DNA of 64,000 bases from JBBRZM01 sp963813635. Lineage in GTDB: Bacteria; Actinomycetota; Acidimicrobiia; IMCC26256; JBBRZM01. Shown piece after piece: positions 35,768 to 44,076 of this stretch; position 1 is the first letter of the stretch; every line of letters starts with the position of its first letter. Under the pieces are notes generated by a model. It was not told the DNA's origin. It searched no databases and was given only the letters and a program-made list of their open reading frames with translations. Location of the stretch: NCBI GenBank assembly GCA_963813635.1, contig CAWEZO010000007.1, forward strand, positions 186,001 through 250,000. The letters run 5' to 3'. The position numbers and the translations under genes are program-made.

Positions 35768-36172
35768 CTATCCGGTGACGACCTTCGCCTTCAGCCGATC
35801 GAACTCGGCGTCGTCGATGACGCCCTGTGCCTTCAGGTCCGCGAGTCGCGCGAGCTCTTCGGAGGGGCTGCTCGATCCGCTGCCGGCGGCCTGCTGGACG
35901 TACTGCTTGAACGCGGCGTCCTGCGCCTGGGCGGCCTGCTGCGCGTGCTCGCTCATCTTGTGCCCGCGGGCGATGAGATAGACGAGCACCCCCAGGTACG
36001 GGAGGATGACCACGAAGAGGACCCAGATCGCCTTCGCGAACCCGCCGATGTCGTGGCTGCGGAAGATGTCGCTGAACACCACGATCAGGAGCCAGATCCA
36101 GATGATGAAGAAAAAGAACTCGAGCATGAACAGGAGCACCTGTCCGGACCCGATGTCGTTTGCCAGTGACAC
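35768..36172 (-). CDS. PLDc_N-like membrane protein with SHOCT tail
   Basis: 134 residues. Two membrane helices (VLLFMLEFFFFIIWIWLLIV and AIWVLFVVILPYLGVLVYLI) joined by FSDIFRSHDIGGFAK, as in the phospholipase D N-terminal (PLDc_N) membrane module, then a coiled Gln/Ala linker and a C-terminal SHOCT domain (ELARLADLKAQGVIDDAEFDR). GTG 36172 is chosen because AAGGAGG lies 8 bases before it; the in-frame extension upstream has no support. It is divergent from yihY across a spacer with two operator palindromes. Third SHOCT protein in the window. Confidence 0.85.
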   Translation of the reverse strand: MSLANDIGSGQVLLFMLEFFFFIIWIWLLIVVFSDIFRSHDIGGFAKAIWVLFVVILPYLGVLVYLIARGHKMSEHAQQAAQAQDAAFKQYVQQAAGSGSSSPSEELARLADLKAQGVIDDAEFDRLKAKVVTG

Positions 36173-36276
36173 GATGATGTCCTCCTTCTCGTCGCGGGAC
36201 GCGGCAAACGCCACGTGCGCAAGCGGGAAACCGGTCGTTTCCCGGCGAGCATCGCACAACACGTGCGGCGCCGCCA

Positions 36277-36293
36277 TCCGCCAGAGCGGGTGA
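36277..36293. promoter_or_regulatory. Palindromic operator, weak copy (site 8)
   Basis: TCCGCC-AGAGC-GGGTGA, with a perfect right arm and two mismatches in the left. It is 28 bases centre to centre from site 9 in the PLDc_N/yihY spacer. Confidence 0.4.
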
Positions 36294-36304
36294 TGCCGGG
36301 CGTT

Positions 36305-36321
36305 TCACCCTCCCGGGGTGA
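36305..36321. promoter_or_regulatory. Palindromic operator, perfect copy (site 9)
   Basis: TCACCC-TCCCG-GGGTGA, ending 21 bases before the yihY start at 36343. Confidence 0.7.
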
Positions 36322-36342
36322 TGAGGGCCCGAAGGTGGGAGC

Positions 36343-37260
36343 GTGAACACCGGATCTGAGGTGAGTCCCGAACAAGGAGCCGGAACGCTGGCCGGACGGA
36401 CGGCCCGCGCCCAGGAAGGCTTCGCGCGACGGGTCGCCGAGCTCGAGCGAAACCGGCACGTCGGCGTGCTGGTCGCGTGGCACCGGCGCTACGACGAGAT
36501 ACGCGGCTACGAGCTCGCCGCCGCGATCGGCGTCGCGTTGTTCACCACGGTGGTCCCGCTGATCCTGATCGGGTTCGCCTGGGCCGAGTCGTTCAAATCG
36601 AATCGCAGCTCGGCCGATCTCGTCATTCGGCAGTTCAACCTCCACAGCGAAACCGCGCGAGTCGTGCGTGACACGTTCTCCAGCGCGAGCTCCGAGCGAA
36701 GCGACGCGACCGTGCTCGGGCTCTTCAGCATCCTGGTCGGGGGTGTCCCGCTCGCGGGCTTTCTCGCCCGTGCGTTCGCGATGGCCTGGCGCGTGCCCGA
36801 GCATTCGTTCCTCCGCGGCGCGGCGCGGGGCGGCGCCTGGTTCGTGCTGTACATGATCACGCTCGGCGTGACCGAGTCAGCCCGCTACTCGCTCGCGCGT
36901 GAGGGGATCGTGTGGACGCTCGCCGCGCTCGTCGTGAGCCTGGGAGTCACGTTCGCGTTGTGGCTCGTCACACCGCGCCTGCTGCTCAACCGCGACCTCG
37001 GTGGTTGGCGCGCGCTCCTGCCCACGGCGGTCGCCGGCACCGTGATGAGCCTCGTGATCGTCCTCCTCGGCCACGTGATCGTCCCGTACTGGTTGACGCA
37101 GTGGACCCAGAGCTTCGGTGGGATCGGCGTTGCGTTCGCGTTCATCACGTTCATCGTGCTCGTCGCCGTCAGCTGGGTCATGGTGGCCACATTCGGCGCC
37201 GTCTACTGGGAACGAACGGCCGATCCCGAGGTCGTCGCCGCCGGCCAGATGACCGAGTGA
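36343..37260 (+). CDS. YihY/BrkB (UPF0761) family membrane protein
   Basis: 305 residues with about six membrane helices, beginning the conserved region at AWHRRYDEIRGYELAAAIGVALFTTVVPL in sequence order. Further helices are WFVLYMITLGVTESARYS, IVWTLAALVVSLGVTFALWL, LLPTAVAGTVMSLVIVLLGH and FAFITFIVLVAVSWVMVATF. The family is often called ribonuclease BN or virulence factor BrkB, but that enzymatic label is historical and unsupported. The start is GTG 36343 after GGTGGGAG. The stop lies inside an 8-base tandem repeat. Operator sites 8 and 9 lie directly upstream. Confidence 0.85.
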   Translation: MNTGSEVSPEQGAGTLAGRTARAQEGFARRVAELERNRHVGVLVAWHRRYDEIRGYELAAAIGVALFTTVVPLILIGFAWAESFKSNRSSADLVIRQFNLHSETARVVRDTFSSASSERSDATVLGLFSILVGGVPLAGFLARAFAMAWRVPEHSFLRGAARGGAWFVLYMITLGVTESARYSLAREGIVWTLAALVVSLGVTFALWLVTPRLLLNRDLGGWRALLPTAVAGTVMSLVIVLLGHVIVPYWLTQWTQSFGGIGVAFAFITFIVLVAVSWVMVATFGAVYWERTADPEVVAAGQMTE

Positions 37261-37314
37261 CCGAGTGACCGAGTGACCGAGTGACCGAGTGACCGAGTGA
37301 CGGAGTGACCGGCT
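37251..37314. repeat. 8-bp tandem repeat (GACCGAGT)
   Basis: Six perfect head-to-tail copies of GACCGAGT, one copy with a single change, and a partial eighth. The array begins in the last codons of yihY (the first unit contains its stop) and fills the spacer to the ClC gene. Unit length 8 is not a codon multiple, but the early stop shields the protein from length changes. Confidence 0.9.
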
Positions 37315-37343
37315 GACACCGCTGCGGCCTCGGCGGTCGCGCT

Positions 37344-37360
37344 TCACCCATGCCGGATGA
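37344..37360. promoter_or_regulatory. Palindromic operator, one mismatch (site 10)
   Basis: TCACCC-ATGCC-GGATGA, ending 36 bases before the ClC gene start. Confidence 0.65.
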
Positions 37361-37396
37361 TGACGGCCCGGTCGTCTCGCCACAGAGTCGAGACCC

Positions 37397-38755
37397 TTGA
37401 CCCCGACTCCGCCGACCCCGTCGGCCACACCGGCCGCCCCGGCCGCGCCGGACGATCCGTTCGCACCGCTGCGGACCAAGAAGTACCGGGCGCTCCTGGT
37501 GCTCGCGGCGCTCCTCGGCGTGCCGATCTCGGCCGCGGCCTGGGGCTTTCTCTACCTGATCGAGAAGCTCCAGACCTGGGTCTTCACGGATCTTCCGAAG
37601 GATCTCGGCTTCCACTCGGAGCCGACGTGGTGGCCGTTGCTGCCACTCGTTTTGGCCGGTGTGTTGGTCGGACTCACGATCAAGCATCTCCCGGGCACCT
37701 GCGGCCATCCGCCGGCGGAGGGTTTCAAGGCGGGCGGGGCGCCGGAGCCGATCGAGCTTCCGGGCATCTTCCTCGCGGCCCTCGCGTCGCTCGCCCTGGG
37801 TGTGGTGATCGGGCCGGAGGCGCCGCTCATCGCGCTGGGTGGGGGGCTCGCGGTGTGCGCGGTACGCCTCGCGAAGCGAGATGCACCTCCGATGACCGTC
37901 ACCATGGTCGCGGCAGCGGGGAGCTTCGCCGCGATCAGTGCGCTCCTGGGCTCACCGATCCTCGCCGCGTTCCTCTTGATGGAGGGTGCGGGGATCGGCG
38001 GGCCGATGCTCGGGATCGTGCTCGTGCCGGGCCTCCTGGCCGCCGGTGTCGGTTCGCTGATCTTCATCGGGCTCGACTCGTGGACGGGGTTGGGCACGTT
38101 CTCATTGGCGATCCCCAACCTCCCGCCGTTCGCGCGGCCCGACGCGGCCCAGTTCCTGTGGGCGATCGCCATCGGTCTCGCGGCCACGGTGCTCGGCTCC
38201 GCGATCCGACGGTTCGCGCTGTTCCTGAAACCGCGCGTCGAACGCCGGATGGTGCTGTTGACGCCGGTAGCCGGTCTCGCCGTCGCCGGCTGCGCGATCG
38301 CGTACGCCGAGATCACCGGGAAGCCCACCTCCGAGGTGTTGTTCTCCGGCCAGACCGACCTGCCGACGCTCATCGCGAACAGCGCGGCGTATTCGGCCGG
38401 CGCGCTGGTGGCGCTCGTGGCGTTCAAGGGCCTTGCATATGGCTTGTCGCTGAGCAGCTTCCGCGGCGGGCCGATCTTCCCGGCGATGTACATCGGCGCG
38501 GCCGGCGGAATCGCGCTCTCGCACCTTCCGGGGTTGCCGCTCGTTCCGGGCGTGGCGATGGGTATCGGCGCGATGGTCGCGGTGATGCTGCGGCTCCCGC
38601 TGACCTCGGTCATGCTCGCCACGCTGTTGCTCGCCAAGGACGGCCTCGCGGTCATGCCGCTCGTGATCGTGGCCGTCGTCGTCGCGTACGTCGCGTCGGC
38701 GACATTCGCCCCGCGCCCCGCTGCCGAGCCCGCGACCGCTGCGCCCGCGTCGTAG
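37397..38755 (+). CDS. ClC family chloride channel/antiporter
   Basis: 452-residue membrane protein of the ClC family, either a chloride channel or a 2Cl-/H+ exchanger. The selectivity/gating motif is GVVIGPEAPLIALGGG (GxExP with the gating glutamate). A second conserved stretch is SLSSFRGGPIFPAMYIGAAG (GxFxP-like), followed by PLTSVMLATLLL. A Pro/Ala-rich N terminus precedes the first helix. The only usable start is TTG 37397, with a weak GAGA upstream, so the N terminus is uncertain. A palindromic operator lies 37 bases upstream. ClC exchangers support acid resistance beside glutamate decarboxylase in enteric bacteria; that role is only a suggestion here. Confidence 0.9.
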   Translation: MTPTPPTPSATPAAPAAPDDPFAPLRTKKYRALLVLAALLGVPISAAAWGFLYLIEKLQTWVFTDLPKDLGFHSEPTWWPLLPLVLAGVLVGLTIKHLPGTCGHPPAEGFKAGGAPEPIELPGIFLAALASLALGVVIGPEAPLIALGGGLAVCAVRLAKRDAPPMTVTMVAAAGSFAAISALLGSPILAAFLLMEGAGIGGPMLGIVLVPGLLAAGVGSLIFIGLDSWTGLGTFSLAIPNLPPFARPDAAQFLWAIAIGLAATVLGSAIRRFALFLKPRVERRMVLLTPVAGLAVAGCAIAYAEITGKPTSEVLFSGQTDLPTLIANSAAYSAGALVALVAFKGLAYGLSLSSFRGGPIFPAMYIGAAGGIALSHLPGLPLVPGVAMGIGAMVAVMLRLPLTSVMLATLLLAKDGLAVMPLVIVAVVVAYVASATFAPRPAAEPATAAPAS

Positions 38756-38762
38756 CCGCCCT

Positions 38763-38779
38763 TCGTCCGAAGCGGATGA
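38763..38779. promoter_or_regulatory. Palindromic operator, two mismatches (site 11)
   Basis: TCGTCC-GAAGC-GGATGA just after the ClC stop and 118 bases before the GH15 gene. Confidence 0.45.
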
Positions 38780-38808
38780 TGCCCCACACCCCGCCGCCCC
38801 CCACACTT

Positions 38809-38859
38809 CATTCTTGCGTCGCAAACCGGGGTGACATCCCGGCTGCTGACGCAAGAATG
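38809..38859. promoter_or_regulatory. Nested inverted repeat upstream of the GH15 gene
   Basis: Outer 12-base arms CATTCTTGCGTC and GACGCAAGAATG enclose a second inverted repeat, CCGGG-GTGACAT-CCCGG, separated by GCAAA and CTGCT. The RNA could form a two-tier stem-loop ending 37 bases before the GH15 start. It may be a terminator for ClC, an attenuator of GH15 or a protein site; sequence does not decide. Confidence 0.6.
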
Positions 38860-38896
38860 GAATGTCGTGTGTGCACGCCATGAGGAGTAGCTGACG

Positions 38897-40745
38897 ATGC
38901 CGACGAAGTATCCCCCTATTGCGGATCACGGCCTCATCGGTGACCTGCAGACGGCCGCGCTCGTCACGACGGAGGGCACCGTCGACTGGTTCTGCCTGCC
39001 CGCGCTTCGACTCTCCGAGCGTGTTCGCGTCGCTGCTCGACCACCGGAAGGGCGGCCACTTCGCGCTCGCACCGACCAGCAGCGACCACGTCACGAAGCA
39101 GATGTACCTGCCCGACACCGCGGTGCTGGTCACGCGTTCGTTGTCGCCCGCGGGCGTCGCCGAGGTGATCGACTTCATGCCAATCGAGAAACCCGGCGTG
39201 GCCACTGACCGCCACCGGCTGGTCCGCGCTGTCCGGGGAATTCGCGGCGAGGTGGAGTTCGAGGCCCGAATCCACCCGCGCTTCGACTACGGGCGCCAGT
39301 CGCACAAGACGAGCGTGAGCGGCACGAGCGCGGTGTTCGAGTCACCCTCGTTGACTCTCAACCTCACGGGCACCACGCCGCTGGAACACCACGAGGGCGA
39401 CGCTCGGGCCCGATTCACCGTCACCCCGACCGAATGGGTGGGCATGGTGCTCGAGTCCGGCGGCGCCGACGCGCCGACGACGATCGGTCACGGCGAGCTG
39501 ATCGGCCTGTTCACCGACACGGTCGCGTACTGGAAGGCGTGGCTCGGGCGGGGCACGTACCAGGGCCGTTGGCGCGAGGCGGTGCAGCGTTCGGCAATGA
39601 CGCTCAAGCTGATGACGTACGCGCCGAGCGGCGGCCTCGTTGCCGCGCCGACAGCCGGGCTTCCCGAGCAGGTCGGTGGCGAGCGCAACTGGGACTACCG
39701 CTACACGTGGGTCCGCGACGCGTCGTTCTCCGTCTACGCGCTCCTGGGCCTCGGGTACACCGAGGAGGCCGCCGCGTTCACAGAGTGGCTGCGCAACACC
39801 GCCGAGCAGAATGCGGGAAACGGCGCCACGCCGCTCAACATCATGTACCGGGTCGACGGCAGCACCGATCTCATCGAGGAGACCCTCGACCATTTCGAGG
39901 GCTACCGCGGGTCTGCGCCGGTTCGCATCGGCAACGGCGCCGCCACCCAGCTGCAGCTCGACATCTACGGCGAGGCGATGGACTCGATCCGCTTCGTCGA
40001 CCAGGCAATGAGTGTCGCCAGCCTTGGTGATCGCGGTTGGAACGACATCGTGGCGATGATCGACTGGCTCTGCGAGCACTGGGACCAGCCCGACGAGGGC
40101 ATCTGGGAGACGCGCGGCGGCCGGAAGCCGTTCACCTATGCACGCGTCATGAGCTGGGTGGCGCTCGACCGGGCCATCCGCATGGCCGTCGAGCGCGGGC
40201 GTCCCGCCGAGCTCGAGCGGTGGACCCGCGAGCGCGACGAGATCTACCGCACCGTCATGACCAAAGGCTGGAACGAGAAGATGCAGGCCTTCGTGCAGTA
40301 CGAGGGCAGTGACGTGCTCGACGCCTCGCTGCTGCTCATGCCGCTCGTCGGGTTCATCGTCCCGGGCGACGAGAAGTGGCAGTCGACGCTCAACGCGATG
40401 GACAAGGTGCTCGTGTCCGACAGCCTCGTGTACCGCTACGACCCCAAGGCCTCGCCCGACGGTCTGCAGGGTTCCGAGGGTACGTTCTCGTTGTGCACGT
40501 TCCTCTACGTCGACGCGCTCGCACGCTCCGGGCGTCTCGACGAGGCGCGTCTCACGTTCGAGAAGATGCTCACCTATGCGAACCACGTGGGCCTGTTCTC
40601 GGAGGAGATTGGGCTCAGCGGCGAGCAGCTCGGCAACTTCCCCCAGGCGTTCACGCATCTGGCGCTGATCAACGCGGCGATGAACCTCAACTACCAGCTC
40701 GACCACGGCGCCGGGTACGTCAACGTGGTGGCCCCGAGCACATGA
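38897..40745 (+). CDS. Glycoside hydrolase family 15 (trehalase/glucoamylase-like; one frame break)
   Basis: About 616 residues. The TREH_N-like N terminus reads YPPIADHGLIGDLQTAALVT and TEGTVDWFCLP. The frame breaks near 39002 (CCCGCGC, one surplus base) and resumes RFDSPSVFASLLDHRKGGHF. The (alpha/alpha)6 barrel has ERNWDYRYTWVRDASFSVYA, WETRGGRKPFTYARVMSWVA, GTFSLCTFLYVDALARSGRL and LGNFPQAFTHLALINAA, all typical of actinobacterial GH15 proteins, several of which are trehalases. GAGGAG lies 9 bases before ATG 38897. It is followed after 7 bases by the lipid kinase gene. The enzyme would connect to the glucan metabolism genes at 4-15 kb, but substrate is inferred from the family only. Confidence 0.88.
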
Positions 40746-40752
40746 TCGTGGC

Positions 40753-42084
40753 ATGGCGCGACGCATAGCCGCCGTCGCTGCGCTCATACTGGGCATCGCC
40801 GCACCGGCCAGCGCGCTCCTGTTCGCGCTCAGAAACTTCGGCGCGCTGATCGTCGTCGTGATCGCCACGTCGTTCGCCGTCGCGTGTGTCTGGATCGCGA
40901 TCACGCGGCGCGGGACGGCTCGGCTCGTGGCGACTGTGCTCGCTGCCGTCGCACTCGTCGGGGTGGCAATCGCGTTCCTGGTGGCGCTCGCGACGCAGAG
41001 TGCGCTGCGTGATGTGGCGGTCGTGGTGCTGCTCCTCGCCGGCGCGGCGGGCTCGGCTCGATACGCGCTCGGCGGTGTACGCGTTCGCGCCCACGTCGAG
41101 GAGACGGTTCCGGTCGAGCCGGTACGGCACCCGGTGCTGCTCATGAACCCGAAATCGGGTGGCGGGAAGGTGGGGGAGTTCCACCTCGTCGAGGAAGCGC
41201 GCCGGCGCGGGATCGAGCCGGTGGTGCTCGGTCCCGACGACGACTTTCACGAGCAGGCACTCGAAGCGGTCGCCCGCGGAGCCGACGCGCTCGGTGCGGC
41301 GGGCGGCGACGGCTCCCAGGCCGTGGTCGCGGCCGTGGCGCTCGAGCACGACCTGCCGTACGTGTGTGTGCCGGCCGGGACCCGGAACCATCTGGCCCTC
41401 GACCTCGGTGTCGACCGCGACGATGTCGTGGGCGCGCTCGAGGCGTTCGCCGACGGTCGGGAGCGCCGTGTCGACGTCGGCGTCGTCGCCGGCCGTGTGT
41501 TCGTCAACAATGTGTCGTTCGGCGTCTACGGCGAGATCGTGAAGTCGGCCGAGTACCGCGACGCCAAGGTGCAGACCGTCGCGGCCATGCTTCCGGAGCT
41601 ACTGGGGCCGGACGGGCGGGCGCCCGAGCTCAGGTTCACGGGACCCGACGGCACGCCCCGGCGCACCACGGAGCTCGTCCTCGTGTCGAACAATCCGTAC
41701 AACATCACCAAGGTCGGCGGCGTCGGCACGCGGGAACGCATGGATACCGGAATGCTCGGGATCGTGAGCATCCGGGTGAGCGATGCCGCCGACGCAGCCC
41801 GGCTCACCACCATGCAGGCGTTGGGCCGGCTCCGCAGCTTCTCCGGATACGACGAGTGGACGGCCCCGACGTTCGAGCTGGATGCCGACGCTCCGCTCGC
41901 GGCAGGGATCGACGGGGAGTTCGTGCGCGTCGAGCCGCCGGTCGTCTTCACGATCCGTCCTCGTGCCTTGCGCGTCCGGCTCGCACACGACGCGCCCGGC
42001 GCGTCCCCGGCTGCGACCGTTGCGCGCATCGATCGCCCGACGCTCCGGGCGCTCGTGAGCATCGTGCGTCACGGTGACGCGTGA
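40753..42084 (+). CDS. Diacylglycerol kinase-like lipid kinase with N-terminal membrane helices
   Basis: 443 residues. Three membrane helices occupy the first 110 residues. The DAGK catalytic domain follows: LLMNPKSGGGKVGEFHLVEE, the nucleotide motif GAAGGDGSQAVVAA, PAGTRNHLALDLGVDRDDVV, and the YegS/DgkB-type beta domain with FVNNVSFGVYGEIVKS. Such enzymes phosphorylate diacylglycerol or related lipids using ATP. It begins 7 bases after the GH15 stop and is probably in the same transcript. The membrane-fused form suggests action on membrane lipid; the exact lipid is unknown. Confidence 0.9.
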   Translation: MARRIAAVAALILGIAAPASALLFALRNFGALIVVVIATSFAVACVWIAITRRGTARLVATVLAAVALVGVAIAFLVALATQSALRDVAVVVLLLAGAAGSARYALGGVRVRAHVEETVPVEPVRHPVLLMNPKSGGGKVGEFHLVEEARRRGIEPVVLGPDDDFHEQALEAVARGADALGAAGGDGSQAVVAAVALEHDLPYVCVPAGTRNHLALDLGVDRDDVVGALEAFADGRERRVDVGVVAGRVFVNNVSFGVYGEIVKSAEYRDAKVQTVAAMLPELLGPDGRAPELRFTGPDGTPRRTTELVLVSNNPYNITKVGGVGTRERMDTGMLGIVSIRVSDAADAARLTTMQALGRLRSFSGYDEWTAPTFELDADAPLAAGIDGEFVRVEPPVVFTIRPRALRVRLAHDAPGASPAATVARIDRPTLRALVSIVRHGDA

Positions 42085-42097
42085 GCTGCCGGTGGGT

Positions 42098-42265
42098 CTA
42101 CCCGATCCAAGCCTTCATCCGGCGCCAGCGCCAGGCGATCTCGAGCCCGAGCCACAGCACGATGAGTACGAGCGCGGTGACCTCCGGCCGAAGGCGGGCG
42201 ACCCGCGCCGCCTGCTCTTTTAGTCCACTGGGCGCACCCGAGCTCGGGGCCCCGGGATCAGTCAT
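42098..42265 (-). CDS. 55-residue single-pass membrane protein, unknown
   Basis: Starts MTDPGAPSSGAPSGLKEQAA and has one C-terminal helix, ALVLIVLWLGLEIAWRWRR, ending MKAWIG. The longer frame upstream has low-complexity sequence and was not used. It converges closely with the lipid kinase gene and is divergent from the channel gene across operator site 12, which lies 53 bases upstream of its ATG. The ribosome site is weak. Confidence 0.5.
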   Translation of the reverse strand: MTDPGAPSSGAPSGLKEQAARVARLRPEVTALVLIVLWLGLEIAWRWRRMKAWIG

Positions 42266-42317
42266 CTCGCAACAGTGCGTGACAATGCTCGCACCTGTCA
42301 AGGCGTTGCAGCCAAGT

Positions 42318-42334
42318 TCACCCGGCGTGGGTGA
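42318..42334. promoter_or_regulatory. Palindromic operator, perfect copy (site 12)
   Basis: TCACCC-GGCGT-GGGTGA (flanked T and T) between the divergent small membrane gene at 42265 and the channel gene at 42446. Confidence 0.7.
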
Positions 42335-42445
42335 TGCTCCCGACCCAAGGTCGGGGGACGCTCGTTGCTGCCCGACCCGACGGAGCGCGGCGATGACGAC
42401 GGCTCGCGAAGTAGTGACCACCGGCGGCCCGGTGCCCGCCCTCAC

Positions 42446-43204
42446 ATGACCGCGGCCGAGGGGAACGCGTCGCGCCCGGACGAGACCGGGCTCGACGAGA
42501 TCGAACGCCGCCTGCCCGGCTACCGCTACGGCGTCGTCCTGCTGCTCCTCATCGTCACGTACATGGTCGAGGCGTCGGCGTCACCGAGCGAGTGGACGCG
42601 GGTCGTGACCATCATTCTCCAATCGCTCACGCTGCTGGTTGCCATGTCGGCATCACGCGTCAGCCCGCGGACGATCCGCATCACGACTGCGATCCTCGTC
42701 CTGATCATTGTCGTGGCTGTCGCCTCGATCCCCACCATGAGCGAAGGCGATGACCTGCGCGGCGCGTTCTTCGTGGTGAGCGCGCTGCTGGTCGGCGTGG
42801 CACCCGTCGTGATCCTTCGTGGGTTGTTGCAACGCCCCGTGATCGACGTCAAGACCATTCTCGGAGCGCTGTGCATCTACGTGCTGCTCGGCATGATGTT
42901 CGCATTCGTATACGGGGCGGTCGGCGCCTTCAGCTCCGATCCGTTCTTCGCGCAGACAACCCACGCGACGATCGCGGACTACCTCTACTTCAGCTTCGTG
43001 ACGCAAACCACGGTCGGGTACGGCGACCTGACTGCGGCAGAGGGATTCGGGCGTGCGCTCGCCGTGCTGGAGGCGCTCACCGGCCAGATCTACCTTGTCA
43101 CCGTCATCTCGTTGCTCGTCGGGTCGATGCGTCCGCGTCGCGAGAGTCTTCGACCCGCGGGCGGCGAAGGCACTGCGTCGACGCCGGGTGAAGACACGGC
43201 TTGA
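42446..43204 (+). CDS. Two-pore-domain-like potassium channel protein (Ion_trans_2)
   Basis: 252 residues, five to six helices. The pore segment YLYFSFVTQTTVGYGDLTAA contains the K+ selectivity filter TVGYGD, flanked by an upstream helix (LGALCIYVLLGMMFAFVYGA) and a downstream inner helix (ALTGQIYLVTVISLLVGSM). Four more N-terminal helices precede the pore module. No cytoplasmic RCK domain is visible. ATG 42446 has no clear ribosome site; a TTG 27 codons upstream (42365) is an alternative. Operator site 12 lies upstream. Confidence 0.85.
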   Translation: MTAAEGNASRPDETGLDEIERRLPGYRYGVVLLLLIVTYMVEASASPSEWTRVVTIILQSLTLLVAMSASRVSPRTIRITTAILVLIIVVAVASIPTMSEGDDLRGAFFVVSALLVGVAPVVILRGLLQRPVIDVKTILGALCIYVLLGMMFAFVYGAVGAFSSDPFFAQTTHATIADYLYFSFVTQTTVGYGDLTAAEGFGRALAVLEALTGQIYLVTVISLLVGSMRPRRESLRPAGGEGTASTPGEDTA

Positions 43205-43340
43205 CCCCCGCTTGTCCGGCGTCTCCAGTGGGGCCGAAGGCGGGGGATTCGCCCAACGGATCGAACCGGCCCGCGATCGCTTCGGTATTTCTTGAGCGAA
43301 CGCGGACCAGTTTGCGGGGGTGGGCTCGACGAGTCGCGGC

Positions 43341-43934
43341 TCAGCCGGTGGTAGCACGTAGGTCGCGCTCGAGCCCGCGCAGCACGAACGCGGCGAAGAT
43401 CTCGATGATGCCGTGGACCAACGCCCACACCCCGATAAGGACGGCGAACACCGTCAGCGACTTGCCGGGGTAGCTCGCGGCCCACGCCCCGATCGCGAAC
43501 TCCACCAGGCCGAGCAGCAGCCCGGCCCACCAGTACTGCTGGTGGGTGTGGAACAGGGCCACCACGAAGTGCACGATCCCCATGATCACGAGATACCAGC
43601 CGATCAGCACCGCGATGACGTACAGCGTCGGCTGCGGCCACGCGATCGCCACGATCCCGACCGCGACCGAGAGCGCTCCGAACGCGGCCAGCAGCCACCG
43701 GAATCCCGACTGCAGCTTGAACGCGTCCACGATCTCGGTGACGCCGCCGGCCAGGAACGCGATACCCGTGAAGATGGCGAGCACGCTCAACGTCTCCACG
43801 TGGTACGACATGATCAGTATCCCGAGCAGCATCCACGCGATGCCGAGGAACAGGTAGATGCCCCAGCTTCGTGGGCTCACCGTGATTCGCGACACGCGAT
43901 TCTCGTCGATCACAACTGCTTCGACCCGGCTCAT
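43341..43934 (-). CDS. HdeD family (DUF308) membrane protein
   Basis: 197 residues with six short membrane helices arranged as a repeated pair, as in HdeD: WGIYLFLGIAWMLLGILIMS, VLAIFTGIAFLAGGVTEIVD, LIGWYLVIMGIVHFVVALFH and FAVLIGVWALVHGIIEIFAA. HdeD supports acid resistance in E. coli, although the biochemical role is unclear. GGGGGAA lies just before ATG 43934. It converges with the channel gene; the 136-base spacer between them shows nothing notable. Confidence 0.88.
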   Translation of the reverse strand: MSRVEAVVIDENRVSRITVSPRSWGIYLFLGIAWMLLGILIMSYHVETLSVLAIFTGIAFLAGGVTEIVDAFKLQSGFRWLLAAFGALSVAVGIVAIAWPQPTLYVIAVLIGWYLVIMGIVHFVVALFHTHQQYWWAGLLLGLVEFAIGAWAASYPGKSLTVFAVLIGVWALVHGIIEIFAAFVLRGLERDLRATTG

Positions 43935-44076
43935 AGCGTTCCCCCTGGTGCCGGCTACCGGCGCGGTTCCTCGATCACCGCTGCCTCCGCTCCAGGGTAA
44001 GCAACCGCGTGACCCGGGAGGCGGATAGCCGAGGGATGGCTACGGCCGCCGCCGGCACGGTGCACGGTGAGCGTGC

